Below, piece by piece: positions 1 through 8,846 of a stretch of DNA of 64,000 nucleotides; position 1 is the stretch's first letter, and every line of letters starts with the position of its first letter. Under the pieces are notes generated by a model. The model made no database searches. It was given only the letters and a program-made list of their open reading frames with translations, and had not been told where the DNA came from. The DNA comes from a bacterium (lineage in GTDB: Bacteria > Patescibacteriota > Saccharimonadia > Saccharimonadales > Saccharimonadaceae), in the NCBI GenBank assembly GCA_030429445.1, contig JAUIFG010000001.1, positions 112,981 to 176,980 on the forward strand. The letters are read 5' to 3'. The translations under genes were made by a program, and so were the position numbers.

Positions 1-292
1 CGCAGGCATCAAGCATCTAGTAGAAACAAACGCGCAGTTTGATACATACAACCTAACAAATGATGGCGATCCCGCAAGCTGGGCCGACATCGCCAAACTT
101 GTCTACGAACATTGTGGCAAAGCTTCTGAAGATGTAACGCCAGTTACAACTGAAAAATACTACGAAGAAAAAGAAGAAAAAGTTGCTCCCCGCCCCTTAC
201 AAAGTACGCTAGACCTTGCTAAAATAAAGGCTACGGGATTTACACCTCGCGAGTGGCAACAGGCACTCAATGATTATCTAGAGAATCAATAA
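1..292 (+). CDS. rfbD: dTDP-4-dehydrorhamnose reductase, C-terminal part
   Basis: Only the last 96 residues are inside the window; the reading frame enters at base 2 and stops with TAA at 290-292. The visible part has the typical RmlD/RfbD ending: a '[15 protein letters not shown]' segment, then 'VTPVTTEKY', a '[17 protein letters not shown]' stretch and a final 'WQQALNDYL'. RfbD reduces dTDP-4-keto-rhamnose to dTDP-L-rhamnose with NAD(P)H in the cytoplasm. It sits 14 bases ahead of rfbA, as expected in a dTDP-rhamnose operon. A fused RfbC-RfbD protein cannot be excluded because the N-terminus is missing. Confidence 0.85.
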   Translation, partial: AGIKHLVETNAQFDTYNLTNDGDPASWADIAKLVYEHCGKASEDVTPVTTEKYYEEKEEKVAPRPLQSTLDLAKIKATGFTPREWQQALNDYLENQ

Positions 293-306
293 GACAAGGA
301 GTTACG

Positions 307-1167
307 ATGAAGGGAATTATTCTTGCAGGTGGATCGGGCACGCGCCTTTGGCCAATTACCAAAGGCATTAGTAAACAGTTGATGCCAATTTATGACAAAC
401 CTATGGTCTACTACCCGCTAACTACATTAATGCTAGCTGGTATCCGTGACATTCTTATCATTACAACTCCAGATGACCAATCACAGTTTCAACGTCTTCT
501 CGGTGATGGCTCACAGTGGGGTATTAATTTACAATACGAAGTTCAACCGTCTCCAGATGGTCTAGCGCAAGCCTTTATTATTGGTGAGGATTTCATTGGT
601 GATGATAAATGTGCGATGGTTCTGGGCGACAATATTTTCCACGGATCCGACCTTGATACTTCACTCAAAGACTCCACAGATCCAGATGGCGGTGTTGTCT
701 TTGCATACGAAGTGTCCGATCCAAACCGTTATGGAATAGTTGAGTTTGATGATGGTATGAATGCCGTTTCGGTTGAAGAAAAACCAGAAAACCCAAAATC
801 CAATTTTGCACTTGTAGGCCTCTACTTCTTTGATAACGATGTTATAGAAATTGCGAAAAGTGTAAAACCAAGTGCTCGAGGCGAATTGGAAATTCCAAGC
901 GTTATGGATGTCTATTTAAAACAAGGTAGGCTAAAGGTTCAAAAACTTGACCGTGGCTCCGCTTGGCTTGATACGGGCACTATTGATTCAATGACCGATG
1001 CAAATGACTATGTCCGCGTTCTTCAACATCGCACTGGCCTCATTATTGGCAGTCCCGAGGAAATTGCCTATCGAGAAGGCTATATTACCAAAGAGCAGTT
1101 GCGCACTCTTGCTGAACCACTCAAAAAATCAGGCTATGGTGATTACCTAATGAATCTAGTTGGTTAA
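307..1167 (+). CDS. rfbA: glucose-1-phosphate thymidylyltransferase
   Basis: Makes dTDP-glucose from glucose-1-phosphate and dTTP, the first step of dTDP-L-rhamnose synthesis. At 286 residues it has the normal family length. The nucleotide-binding signature [11 protein letters not shown] lies at residues 6-16, followed by '[16 protein letters not shown]' and the 'LGDNIFHG' motif near residue 107. An AAGGAG Shine-Dalgarno sequence lies just ahead of the ATG (positions 296-301). It is co-oriented with rfbD upstream and ugd downstream (5-base gap), forming a nucleotide-sugar supply operon. Confidence 0.95.
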   Translation: MKGIILAGGSGTRLWPITKGISKQLMPIYDKPMVYYPLTTLMLAGIRDILIITTPDDQSQFQRLLGDGSQWGINLQYEVQPSPDGLAQAFIIGEDFIGDDKCAMVLGDNIFHGSDLDTSLKDSTDPDGGVVFAYEVSDPNRYGIVEFDDGMNAVSVEEKPENPKSNFALVGLYFFDNDVIEIAKSVKPSARGELEIPSVMDVYLKQGRLKVQKLDRGSAWLDTGTIDSMTDANDYVRVLQHRTGLIIGSPEEIAYREGYITKEQLRTLAEPLKKSGYGDYLMNLVG

Positions 1168-1172
1168 ATCGT

Positions 1173-2528
1173 ATGAGCAAAGCAAGTACTATCACCGTTT
1201 TAGGAGCCGGTTATGTCGGCCTAACGACAGGTGCTCTGTTAGCACACTGTGGGTACAAGGTTTATTTGATCGAACCAAACAAAGAACGATTAGATGTCAT
1301 CAAACAAGGACGTTCGTTCTTTTACGAAGACGGTCTAGACCCAGTAATCAAGCTGGCTTTAGATTCTGGCGACTTAGTACCGACCAATTCCTACGAAAAA
1401 TCCGTACCTCATAGTGATGTTGTTTTCTCGTGCGTTGGCACACCGGACAATCCTGATGGCAGCTCTAATCTGAACTACGTTTTTGGAGCCGCCGAAGAAG
1501 CAGCGAAACATGCAAAGCCGGGTACAATCTACGTGCAAAAAAGTACCGTACCCGTCGGTACGGGCAAAAAAGTTGAAGAATTATTCAAAAAATTAAACAA
1601 AAAAATCGACTATGTTTCTAACCCTGAATTTTTACGCGAAGGTACTGCCGTCTATGACACGTTGTACTTTGATCGTGTGGTTGTAGGCGGTGACAATAAA
1701 TCTGCGGTTGATGCAATCATTGATATCTATATCCAGTTAGAAAAATTCCGTGATCATATCGCACACATTGCCGGCGTACCCGTCGGCCCACGTGGTGATC
1801 AATACATTGGCACGAGTCTAAATAGTGCCGAATTGATTAAAGTAACGGCCAATGCATTTTTGGCACTCAAAATATCATTCGCAAACTCTATCGCTGTCCT
1901 GGCCGATAAGGCTGGTGCCGACGTGGTCGAAGTAATGGATGCCGTCGGAGCCGATAATCGTATCGGTAGAGCATTCCTCAACGCTGGTCGTGGCTATGGT
2001 GGTGGCTGTTTTCCAAAGGATGTTAGCGGGCTAATATCAAGTGGCTTAGAGCACGGCGTTAATTTGGAAATCATGCAGGCCGCCCAAGCACAAAATCAGG
2101 CAATGCCAGGCTATATAGTTGAAAAAATCCAGGATGCCGTCGGCGGACAATTATCCGGTAAAAAAGTTGCTGTGTTAGGCCTAGCATTCAAAGCTGGAAC
2201 GAGTGATGTGCGCAAATCACCTGGCGTTGCACTAGCTAATTTATTAGCCAAAGCTGGCGCCATAGTGGCTTCCTACGACCCACAGGCAAATGAAGAGGCG
2301 GCCGCTGATTTGCACAAAGACATAAAGCAGGCCAATTCGATCAAGGATGCCATTGGTAATGCCGATGTTACCGTCCTCGCGACCGAGTGGGCTGAAATAC
2401 TCGAATACTCTGCAGTAGAGCTCGCAAAACACATGAAGGGTACGGTTTTGATGGATGCCGTAAATCAATACAATGCAGTCAGTGCAACCACGGCAGGGCT
2501 AACCTATGTCGGAGTAGGGCGAATTTGA
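1173..2528 (+). CDS. ugd: UDP-glucose 6-dehydrogenase
   Basis: Oxidises UDP-glucose to UDP-glucuronate with two NAD+ in the cytoplasm. The protein has 451 residues. The Rossmann motif GAGYVGL is at residues 11-17, 'NPEFLREGTAV' at about 150-160, the helix 'ELIKVTANAFLALKISFAN' at about 220-238, and the catalytic cysteine C279 lies in 'GRGYGGGCFPKD'. A GDP-mannose dehydrogenase would show the same fold, but rfbA next door and the overall pattern favour UDP-glucose. The stop overlaps the TTG start of the next gene, so the two are probably co-translated. It points to a uronic acid in the surface polymer. Confidence 0.92.
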   Translation: MSKASTITVLGAGYVGLTTGALLAHCGYKVYLIEPNKERLDVIKQGRSFFYEDGLDPVIKLALDSGDLVPTNSYEKSVPHSDVVFSCVGTPDNPDGSSNLNYVFGAAEEAAKHAKPGTIYVQKSTVPVGTGKKVEELFKKLNKKIDYVSNPEFLREGTAVYDTLYFDRVVVGGDNKSAVDAIIDIYIQLEKFRDHIAHIAGVPVGPRGDQYIGTSLNSAELIKVTANAFLALKISFANSIAVLADKAGADVVEVMDAVGADNRIGRAFLNAGRGYGGGCFPKDVSGLISSGLEHGVNLEIMQAAQAQNQAMPGYIVEKIQDAVGGQLSGKKVAVLGLAFKAGTSDVRKSPGVALANLLAKAGAIVASYDPQANEEAAADLHKDIKQANSIKDAIGNADVTVLATEWAEILEYSAVELAKHMKGTVLMDAVNQYNAVSATTAGLTYVGVGRI

Positions 2529-3196
2529 CTAAAAAATATAGACAAAAGGCAAGTTCGGCCTTTCTGACTATACTTATACTCGTTGCGGCACTCCTTGTTA
2601 CTTTTCTTTATGTTTCAAGAATAGATTGGATGACCTACGAAAGCGACCGCGCAGCTTTTACACTTGATTACCCCAACTCACTAAAAATAAGTCAGGTTGT
2701 GGAATACTCTAATCGGCATCTACCTCCAAAGCCGTCTGTCCGGATTGAGCTTGATGCATACAGAAAGGCTGATGATGTGCACGTTTTCACACTCGTGTAC
2801 TGGGACGGTCCAGTGGCCGCTATTGGTCATTCGTGCAGAGGGCAAGACAACCGCGGTTGCGCCTATATCGACAATCCCTTGGTTGACTCATTCTATAGCA
2901 CAAGTCCTTACGATACTTGGCACAGTATGAAACATTCGTATACTTTTACCCGTTATGGTAAAGATGTTGTAAATAGCGAGGTGCTGAACAGGATCCTAAA
3001 ATCATTGTCGACAGACAACCGAGTCATGTTGCGCGAAGACACATTAAATCGCTGCAACCCTGATGGAGGCACAACACTCGCAGCACAACACTTCGAGGAG
3101 CGATGGGCTCCAAAGGACCAAGTAGATCAATATATTGAAGACGGGTTAAAGGATGGGCGGTGTATCTGGAAAATTAAGCCAAACTCTCAGTGGTAG
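2525..3196 (+). CDS. single-pass membrane protein of unknown function
   Basis: A 223-residue protein that I do not recognise. It begins with a TTG codon that overlaps the ugd stop (TTGA). A basic N-terminus is followed by one hydrophobic segment at about residues 11-31, so the rest should face outward. The ectodomain contains several cysteines (for example in 'CRGQDNRGCAY'), which would suit disulfides outside the membrane. It belongs to the rfb/ugd transcription unit by position. Function unknown; a cell-envelope accessory role is inferred only from context. Confidence 0.65.
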   Translation: MTKKYRQKASSAFLTILILVAALLVTFLYVSRIDWMTYESDRAAFTLDYPNSLKISQVVEYSNRHLPPKPSVRIELDAYRKADDVHVFTLVYWDGPVAAIGHSCRGQDNRGCAYIDNPLVDSFYSTSPYDTWHSMKHSYTFTRYGKDVVNSEVLNRILKSLSTDNRVMLREDTLNRCNPDGGTTLAAQHFEERWAPKDQVDQYIEDGLKDGRCIWKIKPNSQW

Positions 3197-3231
3197 CCTG
3201 TTGCACTGTTTTATAGAGTCACTTTGAGATA

Positions 3232-3325
3232 GAAAGTTTTTATCCAAATACCCTGTCTGAACGAAGAAAAAACACTACCATTGGTGTTCAAGAAAATACT
3301 TCGGAAAGCAGTTGGCTTGAACTAA
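3232..3325 (+). pseudogene. truncated 5' fragment of a GT2 glycosyltransferase gene
   Basis: Bases 3232-3289 match 4869-4926, the beginning of the intact glycosyltransferase gene downstream, without a mismatch over 58 bases. The fragment reads KVFIQIPCLNEEKTLPLVF in the same frame, but its start codon is destroyed (ATG has become TAG context), the sequence diverges after 3289, and a stop follows at 3323-3325. It is therefore a non-coding relic. It marks one edge of a 1.6 kb block holding two minus-strand genes that separates it from the intact copy. Confidence 0.85.
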
Positions 3326-3837
3326 AAGACGATTGGAATAGTAACCCTATCGTCGTTCTCTGGCAATCCTGAAGGGTTATCTTTGTGTAAAATAAGCAGA
3401 CCCTCGCCGGATGCCGCATCGACGTACTTTAGATTAACAGTGAATAATACTAATTCCTCAGTCATCCAATCACTTAGCAGTCCAGCTGGAGACTCAACAA
3501 GTACTTTTCCCGTTGCATCCTTGAGTTCAACAGGAAAATCTGCCTCAAAAGACCAGTTCCCAGGAACTTTCCCTACCACTTCAACCGGATTAGTAACTTT
3601 AGAACCCCTGAGCGGTTTGTAAACTTCTACCGTCACGCCTTTTTGTGACATCAACGTATAACTCTGTTGCGCCTCATCGGCTTGAGATGAACCTACCTGC
3701 CTATTAAGCTCAGCGATCTGTTTACTCTGTTCATCTAATTCGTTCTGCTGAAAGTACCAGGTCCCAAATCCAATCAATCCCAGTAAAACAACGACCGATA
3801 GGGCGAGTGGTGAAAAACTGTTTTTAACCCAATCCAT
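3322..3837 (-). CDS. membrane-anchored protein with Gmad2-type immunoglobulin-like domain
   Basis: A 171-residue protein. Residues about 8-28 form one membrane anchor, 29-50 a polar, possibly coiled stretch, and 60-171 a beta-rich domain. The motifs 'VTNPVEVVGKVPGNWSFEA', 'DWMTEELVLF' and 'LLILHKDNPSGLPENDD' match my memory of the Gmad2 family (PF10648), an extracellular Ig-like domain first described with spore-germination proteins but widespread in non-spore-formers and CPR. Its ligand is unknown. It has a TATAAT box at 3896-3891 on the minus strand, about 54 bases upstream. It lies in the block flanked by the duplicated glycosyltransferase 5' ends. Confidence 0.75.
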   Translation of the reverse strand: MDWVKNSFSPLALSVVVLLGLIGFGTWYFQQNELDEQSKQIAELNRQVGSSQADEAQQSYTLMSQKGVTVEVYKPLRGSKVTNPVEVVGKVPGNWSFEADFPVELKDATGKVLVESPAGLLSDWMTEELVLFTVNLKYVDAASGEGLLILHKDNPSGLPENDDRVTIPIVF

Positions 3838-4009
3838 AGAAGATAATAATGTTTTAATAAACTTCCTCTCTTTTACTATTGTAGTGTTGTATTATACCCC
3901 ATTAATCACTGGTCTTGCGTTGCAGCGGGAGTAAAGCAAGGCAAATTAAAGGAACTTAAGTTAAGCTATCATTTCTCCAAATTTCCAAGAATCAACCCTG
4001 GAAACATCG

Positions 4010-4780
4010 TTAATTAGCAAGACGAATAGATCTTCCAATCTTTATGATCTCGTCGCGATAAGACACGTCACTGACATTTATTTGGACGATTGTCTTTTGA
4101 TTGCTGCCCTCTGGGAGTTTTAGTCTACCTTTCCATGAGCCCAGGTTCTTCCAATAGTATAGGTAACCTAGCTCCATGGCATCGTTTTCTATATAGGTAC
4201 AATACTTCTCCCATTCACCATGTTTTGTCTTGCAGACGGTTCCGACAGACTTTTCTTGCTTCTCCTCGGACTTGTCACTGGTCATTATGGACACTTTTAT
4301 CCGCGTCTTTGTCTTGTCGTTGAGCTGATCATTGGGGTTATTGATAGATAAACTATAGTAAAGACGATCCTTGATTGCCGTGTCATGAAATTTCTCAACA
4401 GTCCAAGATCGCAGATAGTCGAATGTTATCGGAATATCCTTGTCTTTGTAGCTGACTCGACTACGATCGAGCATTGCAAAGAGATTGATTTGGAATGGTC
4501 CGTCATCCCAGGTGCATTTGCTGTCTTTTTCTGCCTGCTGCATATAACCGCCTACAAAAATACCTGGGACTAAGTAATATATGTTATGATTTGCGACATC
4601 AGTCCCTCCGGCGGGAGTGCCGTTTTTCCAGATGCACCTATTTGACTGGTCTTCTTTGATCACGCTTGGCCAGAATAGGAAGCTCATTGCAATGAAAAGC
4701 ACACCTAGCAACAATATAGCGAGAACTATTCTAGTTTTTCTCGTAAGAAAACCGTGAAGTTTTTTACTGCTGCTTCTCAT
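4010..4780 (-). CDS. single-pass membrane protein of unknown function
   Basis: A 256-residue protein not assignable to a family by eye. A basic N-terminus (SSKKLHGFLTRKTR) precedes a transmembrane segment at about residues 17-37; the remaining 220 residues are predicted outside and carry several cysteines. The ATG lies 6 bases after a TATAAT box with no Shine-Dalgarno sequence, so the mRNA is probably leaderless. It is transcribed away from the GT2 gene at 4867. It resembles in layout, but not clearly in sequence, the 223-residue protein at 2525-3196. Confidence 0.65.
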   Translation of the reverse strand: MRSSSKKLHGFLTRKTRIVLAILLLGVLFIAMSFLFWPSVIKEDQSNRCIWKNGTPAGGTDVANHNIYYLVPGIFVGGYMQQAEKDSKCTWDDGPFQINLFAMLDRSRVSYKDKDIPITFDYLRSWTVEKFHDTAIKDRLYYSLSINNPNDQLNDKTKTRIKVSIMTSDKSEEKQEKSVGTVCKTKHGEWEKYCTYIENDAMELGYLYYWKNLGSWKGRLKLPEGSNQKTIVQINVSDVSYRDEIIKIGRSIRLAN

Positions 4781-4786
4781 GGAATA

Positions 4787-4792
4787 ATTATA
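4787..4792 (-). promoter_or_regulatory. -10 box for the 4010-4780 gene
   Basis: A perfect TATAAT on the minus strand, separated from the ATG at 4780 by six bases (TATTCC). No Shine-Dalgarno sequence fits. This spacing predicts transcription starting at or next to the initiation codon. Confidence 0.6.
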
Positions 4793-4854
4793 CCAACAAA
4801 TAAGACCCTCTGTTTAACAATCATTTCTAGGGTGAATAATGACGCCCATTAGGT

Positions 4855-4860
4855 TAAAAT
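4855..4860 (+). promoter_or_regulatory. -10 box for the GT2 gene at 4867
   Basis: TAAAAT ends six bases before the ATG at 4867, again the leaderless spacing. No clear -35 hexamer was found. It forms a divergent promoter pair with the TATAAT at 4787-4792. Confidence 0.45.
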
Positions 4861-4866
4861 AGGAAC

Positions 4867-5808
4867 ATGAAAGTTTTTATCCAAATACCCTGTCTGAACG
4901 AAGAAAAAACACTACCATTGGTGTTCGAAAAAATGCCAAAGACCCTGCCCTATGTCGATGAGGTTGAGTGGCTCATTATTGACGACGGCTCTACCGACAA
5001 GACGGTCGAGGTCGCAAAAAAACTTGGCGTTCATCACTTTGTGCACCATCGTAAAAAGATGGGACTCGCACGATCATTCCGCGACGGAGTAGATTATGCA
5101 CTCAAGCATGGTGCCGATATCGTCGTCAACACCGATGGTGATAATCAATATCCACAAGAGCGAATTGCTGATTTAATTAAACCGATTATTGACGGTGATG
5201 CCGATATCGTTATTGGCGATCGTCAAACATCAAAGGTCGCTCACTTCTCACCATTCAAAAAACTCATGCAACGAGTTGGCAGCAGTGTCGTTAACTTTGC
5301 AGCAGGCACTGAACTTCCCGATGCAGCAAGTGGTTTTCGTGCATACTCACGCAATTCGCTGATGAAACTAAATATCGTTACAAAGTTTAGCTACTGTATG
5401 GAAACAATTATTCAGGCTGGCAATAAACGGCTCGAGATAGTCAGCCTGCCTATCAAAACAAACGAAAAGACTCGTGAGTCACGCCTGTTTAAAAACATCT
5501 GGCAACATATGTTAAAGTCTGGCCAGGCAATTACCCGAATATACATCATGTATCGTCCTCATGTAGTATTCATGACTCTCGGTGTCGTATTACTCTTACT
5601 TGCTGCCATACCATTCACTCGCTTCTTGATTTTCTATTTCCAAGGAACGGCTGATGGCCACTTGCAATCACTCATTTTTGGTAGTGCCATGCTGGTAGGA
5701 TCATTACTTTCATTTGCCCTCGTCGTCATCGCGGACTTACTGCGAACAAACAGAGTCTTGCTAGAAGATCAGCTGGAACGAATCAAAGAAATTCAATATA
5801 AAAAGTAG
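4867..5808 (+). CDS. GT2 family membrane glycosyltransferase (polyprenyl-phosphate sugar transferase type)
   Basis: A 313-residue enzyme of the DPM1/ArnC-like GT2 group. The GT-A domain covers residues 1-230 with 'IPCLNEEKTLPLV' at the start, 'IIDDGSTDKTVE' near 36 and the metal-binding 'NTDGDNQYP' near 92. Two hydrophobic segments at about 233-255 and 268-290 anchor it in the membrane. Such enzymes usually move a sugar from a nucleotide to undecaprenyl phosphate, or further. Its first 58 coding bases after the ATG are duplicated at 3232-3289. It converges with the sulfate-activation operon, with an eight-base gap and no visible terminator. Confidence 0.85.
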   Translation: MKVFIQIPCLNEEKTLPLVFEKMPKTLPYVDEVEWLIIDDGSTDKTVEVAKKLGVHHFVHHRKKMGLARSFRDGVDYALKHGADIVVNTDGDNQYPQERIADLIKPIIDGDADIVIGDRQTSKVAHFSPFKKLMQRVGSSVVNFAAGTELPDAASGFRAYSRNSLMKLNIVTKFSYCMETIIQAGNKRLEIVSLPIKTNEKTRESRLFKNIWQHMLKSGQAITRIYIMYRPHVVFMTLGVVLLLLAAIPFTRFLIFYFQGTADGHLQSLIFGSAMLVGSLLSFALVVIADLLRTNRVLLEDQLERIKEIQYKK

Positions 5809-5816
5809 TAGCGAAT

Positions 5817-6260
5817 CTAGTTAAAAATTTCTTCAACTTCGTCTGATTGTTGCTTTAAACCAAACTTACTACGATGCCACGCGCGTTCGTGGAAATAATA
5901 CAGGGCCATCTTTGTAATAATCTCAGTTGCTCCGACCTTTAATCCTACCATCGGGTCGCCCGAAATGAGCCAGGCTAAAATCATCGTATCAATTGTACCG
6001 ACAATGCGCCACGTAACTGTCTTTAATAAATGGCGCCTACGGCTAGAGCGCAATCGGGCAAATCGAGATAGATCAAGATTGAACCATACGCGTTCGTGGA
6101 AATAATACAGCCCAATCTTTGTTACCGTTTCTGCCAAACCAATCTTTAGACCGGTCAACGGATTCCCTGTAAAAATCCATCCAAGCATCATTGTATCGAG
6201 TGAGCCAATGATTCGCCACGATACCGCCTTTGTTATATGTCGTTTCCGCGATGATGTCAT
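5817..6260 (-). CDS. tandem DUF2061 membrane protein
   Basis: A 147-residue protein made of two copies of one unit. Residues 6-60 and 70-125 share the pattern 'RHxxKxVxWRIxGxxDTMxLxWxxxGxPxxGLKxGxxExxTKxxLYYFHERxW'. This is DUF2061 (PF09834), a short hydrophobic domain of unknown function usually present once or twice. It overlaps cysQ by four bases (ATGA) and is the last gene of the sulfate-activation operon. I recall DUF2061 proteins lying next to sulfate-activation genes elsewhere; a role in sulfate, PAPS or glycan handling at the membrane is inference. Confidence 0.82.
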   Translation of the reverse strand: MTSSRKRHITKAVSWRIIGSLDTMMLGWIFTGNPLTGLKIGLAETVTKIGLYYFHERVWFNLDLSRFARLRSSRRRHLLKTVTWRIVGTIDTMILAWLISGDPMVGLKVGATEIITKMALYYFHERAWHRSKFGLKQQSDEVEEIFN

Positions 6261-7051
6261 TTCAAATAATCCGTCCAGGCGATGCTGTTGTTAGCTGGCT
6301 CAACTACAAAAAATGGGTTTAGTATCTGCGTTGTTGGATCATATGATAATAAACTCCCATCAAGGTTCTTGACTGCACCGCCAGCGGAGGTCACGACGGC
6401 ATCAGCTGCAGCTGTATCCCAAAGAGAAGTCGGACCCAGTCGAGGATACAAGCTAGCTGCCCCCTCGGCAACCAAGCATAACTTTAGTGAAGACCCCATC
6501 GCAACTTCATTGTACCGCCCAATAGCATTCAATAGTTTTTGCGTCTGATCGTCTTTGTGTGAACGACTCACTACAACCTTTGGCGTGTCATCCGTGTATT
6601 CTGCAAAGATGTCTTTTCGCTCACCTTTTTCGATCTTAAATGCCTTGCGATGCTCAACATTACCACAATAATACACATCTAGAACCGGTGCATAGACGAC
6701 CCCCAGCAATGGTCTATTCGCTTTCATCAGCGCAATATTAACAGTAAATTCTCCGTTACGTTTAACGAATTCTTTCGTACCATCCAACGGATCAACTAGC
6801 CAGTATAGCTCTGTTTTTACTTTGCGATTATCACCCTCTTCAGACACTATGTCATAGCCATTTAGTTTTGCCAGTTCACCCACGATGACATCGTGCGCCG
6901 CCTTGTCAGCCTGCGTCAATGGTGAGTCAAAATCACCATCATGCTTTGTCTCGACACCAAAATCATCCGATGTATACACCTCCATAATTGCGTCACCGGC
7001 CCGACGAGCAATTCGAATCATATGCTCAAGTAGTGGTGTTTCTTTATGCAT
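6257..7051 (-). CDS. cysQ: 3'(2'),5'-bisphosphate nucleotidase
   Basis: A 264-residue member of the inositol monophosphatase superfamily that hydrolyses 3'-phosphoadenosine 5'-phosphate (PAP) to AMP. Metal-binding motifs are 'SEEGD' at about residues 70-74, 'DPLDGTKEF' at 87-95 and 'WDTAAAD' at 211-217; 'DGTKEF' is the CysQ form rather than the 'DGTTNF' of inositol phosphatases. Its start overlaps the stop of the PAPS-synthase gene (TAATG), so both are made together. PAP is the by-product of sulfotransferases, which fits the sulfotransferase gene at 22.1 kb. Confidence 0.92.
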   Translation of the reverse strand: MHKETPLLEHMIRIARRAGDAIMEVYTSDDFGVETKHDGDFDSPLTQADKAAHDVIVGELAKLNGYDIVSEEGDNRKVKTELYWLVDPLDGTKEFVKRNGEFTVNIALMKANRPLLGVVYAPVLDVYYCGNVEHRKAFKIEKGERKDIFAEYTDDTPKVVVSRSHKDDQTQKLLNAIGRYNEVAMGSSLKLCLVAEGAASLYPRLGPTSLWDTAAADAVVTSAGGAVKNLDGSLLSYDPTTQILNPFFVVEPANNSIAWTDYLK

Positions 7052-8772
7052 TACAATGACCGTAGTAATCCTTCTTTTTCTAGGTGTAGAAGTATTTGAT
7101 TCGCCGATTCCTCTGGCGAATACTCGTCAGTCTGCAATACTACATCAGCATCAGCGGGCTCTTCATACGGATCAGAGATGCCTGTAAACTCCTTTATTTT
7201 ACCAGCACGAGCAGCGGCATACAGACCTTTACGATCACGCTCCTCGCACACTTCTAATGGTGTTGCTACGTGGACCAATACAAATACGCCTCCGTTTTCC
7301 CTGACCATATTACGAACCTTCTTTCGAATATCATCATATGGTGCAATCGGTGCACAAATTGCAATACCACCGTGCTTGGCAACCTCTGATGCCACATAAC
7401 CAATGCGCGAAACATTCAGATTGCGATGCTCCTTTGAAAAGCCTAACTCACTCGACAGGTGTTTACGAACAATATCACCATCCAGCATCGACACCGTACG
7501 ACCGCCTTGCTCCATTAGCTTTACCATCAATGCATTTGCGATGGTTGATTTTCCAGATCCGGATAAGCCTGTAAAGAATACTGTGAAACCCTGTCGATCA
7601 CGTGGCTTATAGGTCCGACGAAGTTCTTGTGCTACCTCGGGATATGTAAACCACTCGGGCAGTTCACGGCCATCGGCCAAGCGTGCACGCAGTTCAGTGC
7701 CAGATAACTTCAGCACCTCCATATCGTCCGTCGTTTCACTAATTTCTAAATATTTATCAAGTCCTTTGACGTAGACCAAGAATCCAGCAGTAACAATTTG
7801 TATTCCAACTTCATCAGCATGCTCCTGCGCCATCTTCATCGCTGCAAATGGATCATAAAAATCTTCGCCCGCAGAATTTTTGCCAGGACCAGCATGGTCG
7901 CGCCCAACAACAAAATGCGTCATTCCATAATTTTTGCGAATAATCATGTGCCACAATGCTTCGCGTGGACCAGCCATTCGCATTGCCAGTGGCAGCAATG
8001 AAATTGCAGCAGTCGATGGCGGAAACTTCTTTACAACTTCTTTGTACACACGTACTCGAGTGTAGTGATCTACATCCCCCGGCTTTGTCATGCCCACAAC
8101 TGGATGAATGAGTACATTTGCCTCTGATTCCTTGGCTGCATTAAACACAGCCTCGACATGATTACGATGCATTGGATTGCGGGTTTGAAAAGCAACGATT
8201 TTTGACCAACCCATCTTTGCAAAATAATCACGAAGTTCTTGCGGCGTATAGCGTAACTCGTTAAAGTCGTAGTAACTCGGCAATTCTAGGCCTTCTAGCT
8301 TGCCCCCCACATAGTGGCTACCTGCAATATTGTGCAGATAAGAAACGGCGGGGTGCGCCTTGTCGTCCGCTCCAAAGACCGATTCTGCCTCAACCTGTTT
8401 GTTCGGTTTCCACACATCCCCAGCAGTCAAAATCGCCAACACCACACCTTCTTGATCACGCAACGCTATTCGCTCACCCTTTTTGATACTCTTCGCAAAC
8501 TTTTCATCAACATCTAGCGTTACGGGGATTGGCCATAGCGTTCCATCAGCCAGGCGCATATCCTTGCAAACACTGTCGTAATCAGCTTTGCTCAAAAAAC
8601 CGTTCAAAGGCGAAAAACCACCATTAATTAACAGCTCTGTGTCACAAATTTGTCGTGGTGTCAGATCCCAACTCTTTAGCTTTGCGCTTTCTTTTTTTAG
8701 TTCTTTGGTTCGTTTTTCGCCGACCAATAAATTTACCGGTTTTTCATCACATGAAATGCCCTTGCTAGCCAT
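7051..8772 (-). CDS. sat-cysC: bifunctional sulfate adenylyltransferase / adenylylsulfate kinase (PAPS synthase)
   Basis: A 573-residue fusion that makes PAPS from sulfate and ATP. Residues 1-165 form the PUA-like N-terminal domain, 166-385 the ATP-sulfurylase domain with 'QTRNPMHRNH' at 196-205 and 'GRDHAGPG' at 290-297, and 395-573 the APS kinase with Walker A 'GLSGSGKST' at 402-410 and 'DGD' at 431-433. The kinase P-loop is intact, so both activities are plausible. The start is supported by an AGGGAG sequence four bases upstream. It heads the operon sat-cysC, cysQ, DUF2061. No PAPS reductase, sulfite reductase or sulfate transporter is in the window, which favours use of PAPS for sulfation rather than cysteine synthesis. 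Confidence 0.95.
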   Translation of the reverse strand: MASKGISCDEKPVNLLVGEKRTKELKKESAKLKSWDLTPRQICDTELLINGGFSPLNGFLSKADYDSVCKDMRLADGTLWPIPVTLDVDEKFAKSIKKGERIALRDQEGVVLAILTAGDVWKPNKQVEAESVFGADDKAHPAVSYLHNIAGSHYVGGKLEGLELPSYYDFNELRYTPQELRDYFAKMGWSKIVAFQTRNPMHRNHVEAVFNAAKESEANVLIHPVVGMTKPGDVDHYTRVRVYKEVVKKFPPSTAAISLLPLAMRMAGPREALWHMIIRKNYGMTHFVVGRDHAGPGKNSAGEDFYDPFAAMKMAQEHADEVGIQIVTAGFLVYVKGLDKYLEISETTDDMEVLKLSGTELRARLADGRELPEWFTYPEVAQELRRTYKPRDRQGFTVFFTGLSGSGKSTIANALMVKLMEQGGRTVSMLDGDIVRKHLSSELGFSKEHRNLNVSRIGYVASEVAKHGGIAICAPIAPYDDIRKKVRNMVRENGGVFVLVHVATPLEVCEERDRKGLYAAARAGKIKEFTGISDPYEEPADADVVLQTDEYSPEESANQILLHLEKEGLLRSL

Positions 8773-8846
8773 TGCATCTCCCTATCCTCGCAGTTTCTAT
8801 TACTACAATAGTAGCATACAGAACATACCAAAGCAGGGGTTGATGT

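Noticed and set aside
1160..1414. 84-codon frame overlapping ugd
   Set aside because: It is inside the N-terminal coding region of ugd in another frame and has no family resemblance.
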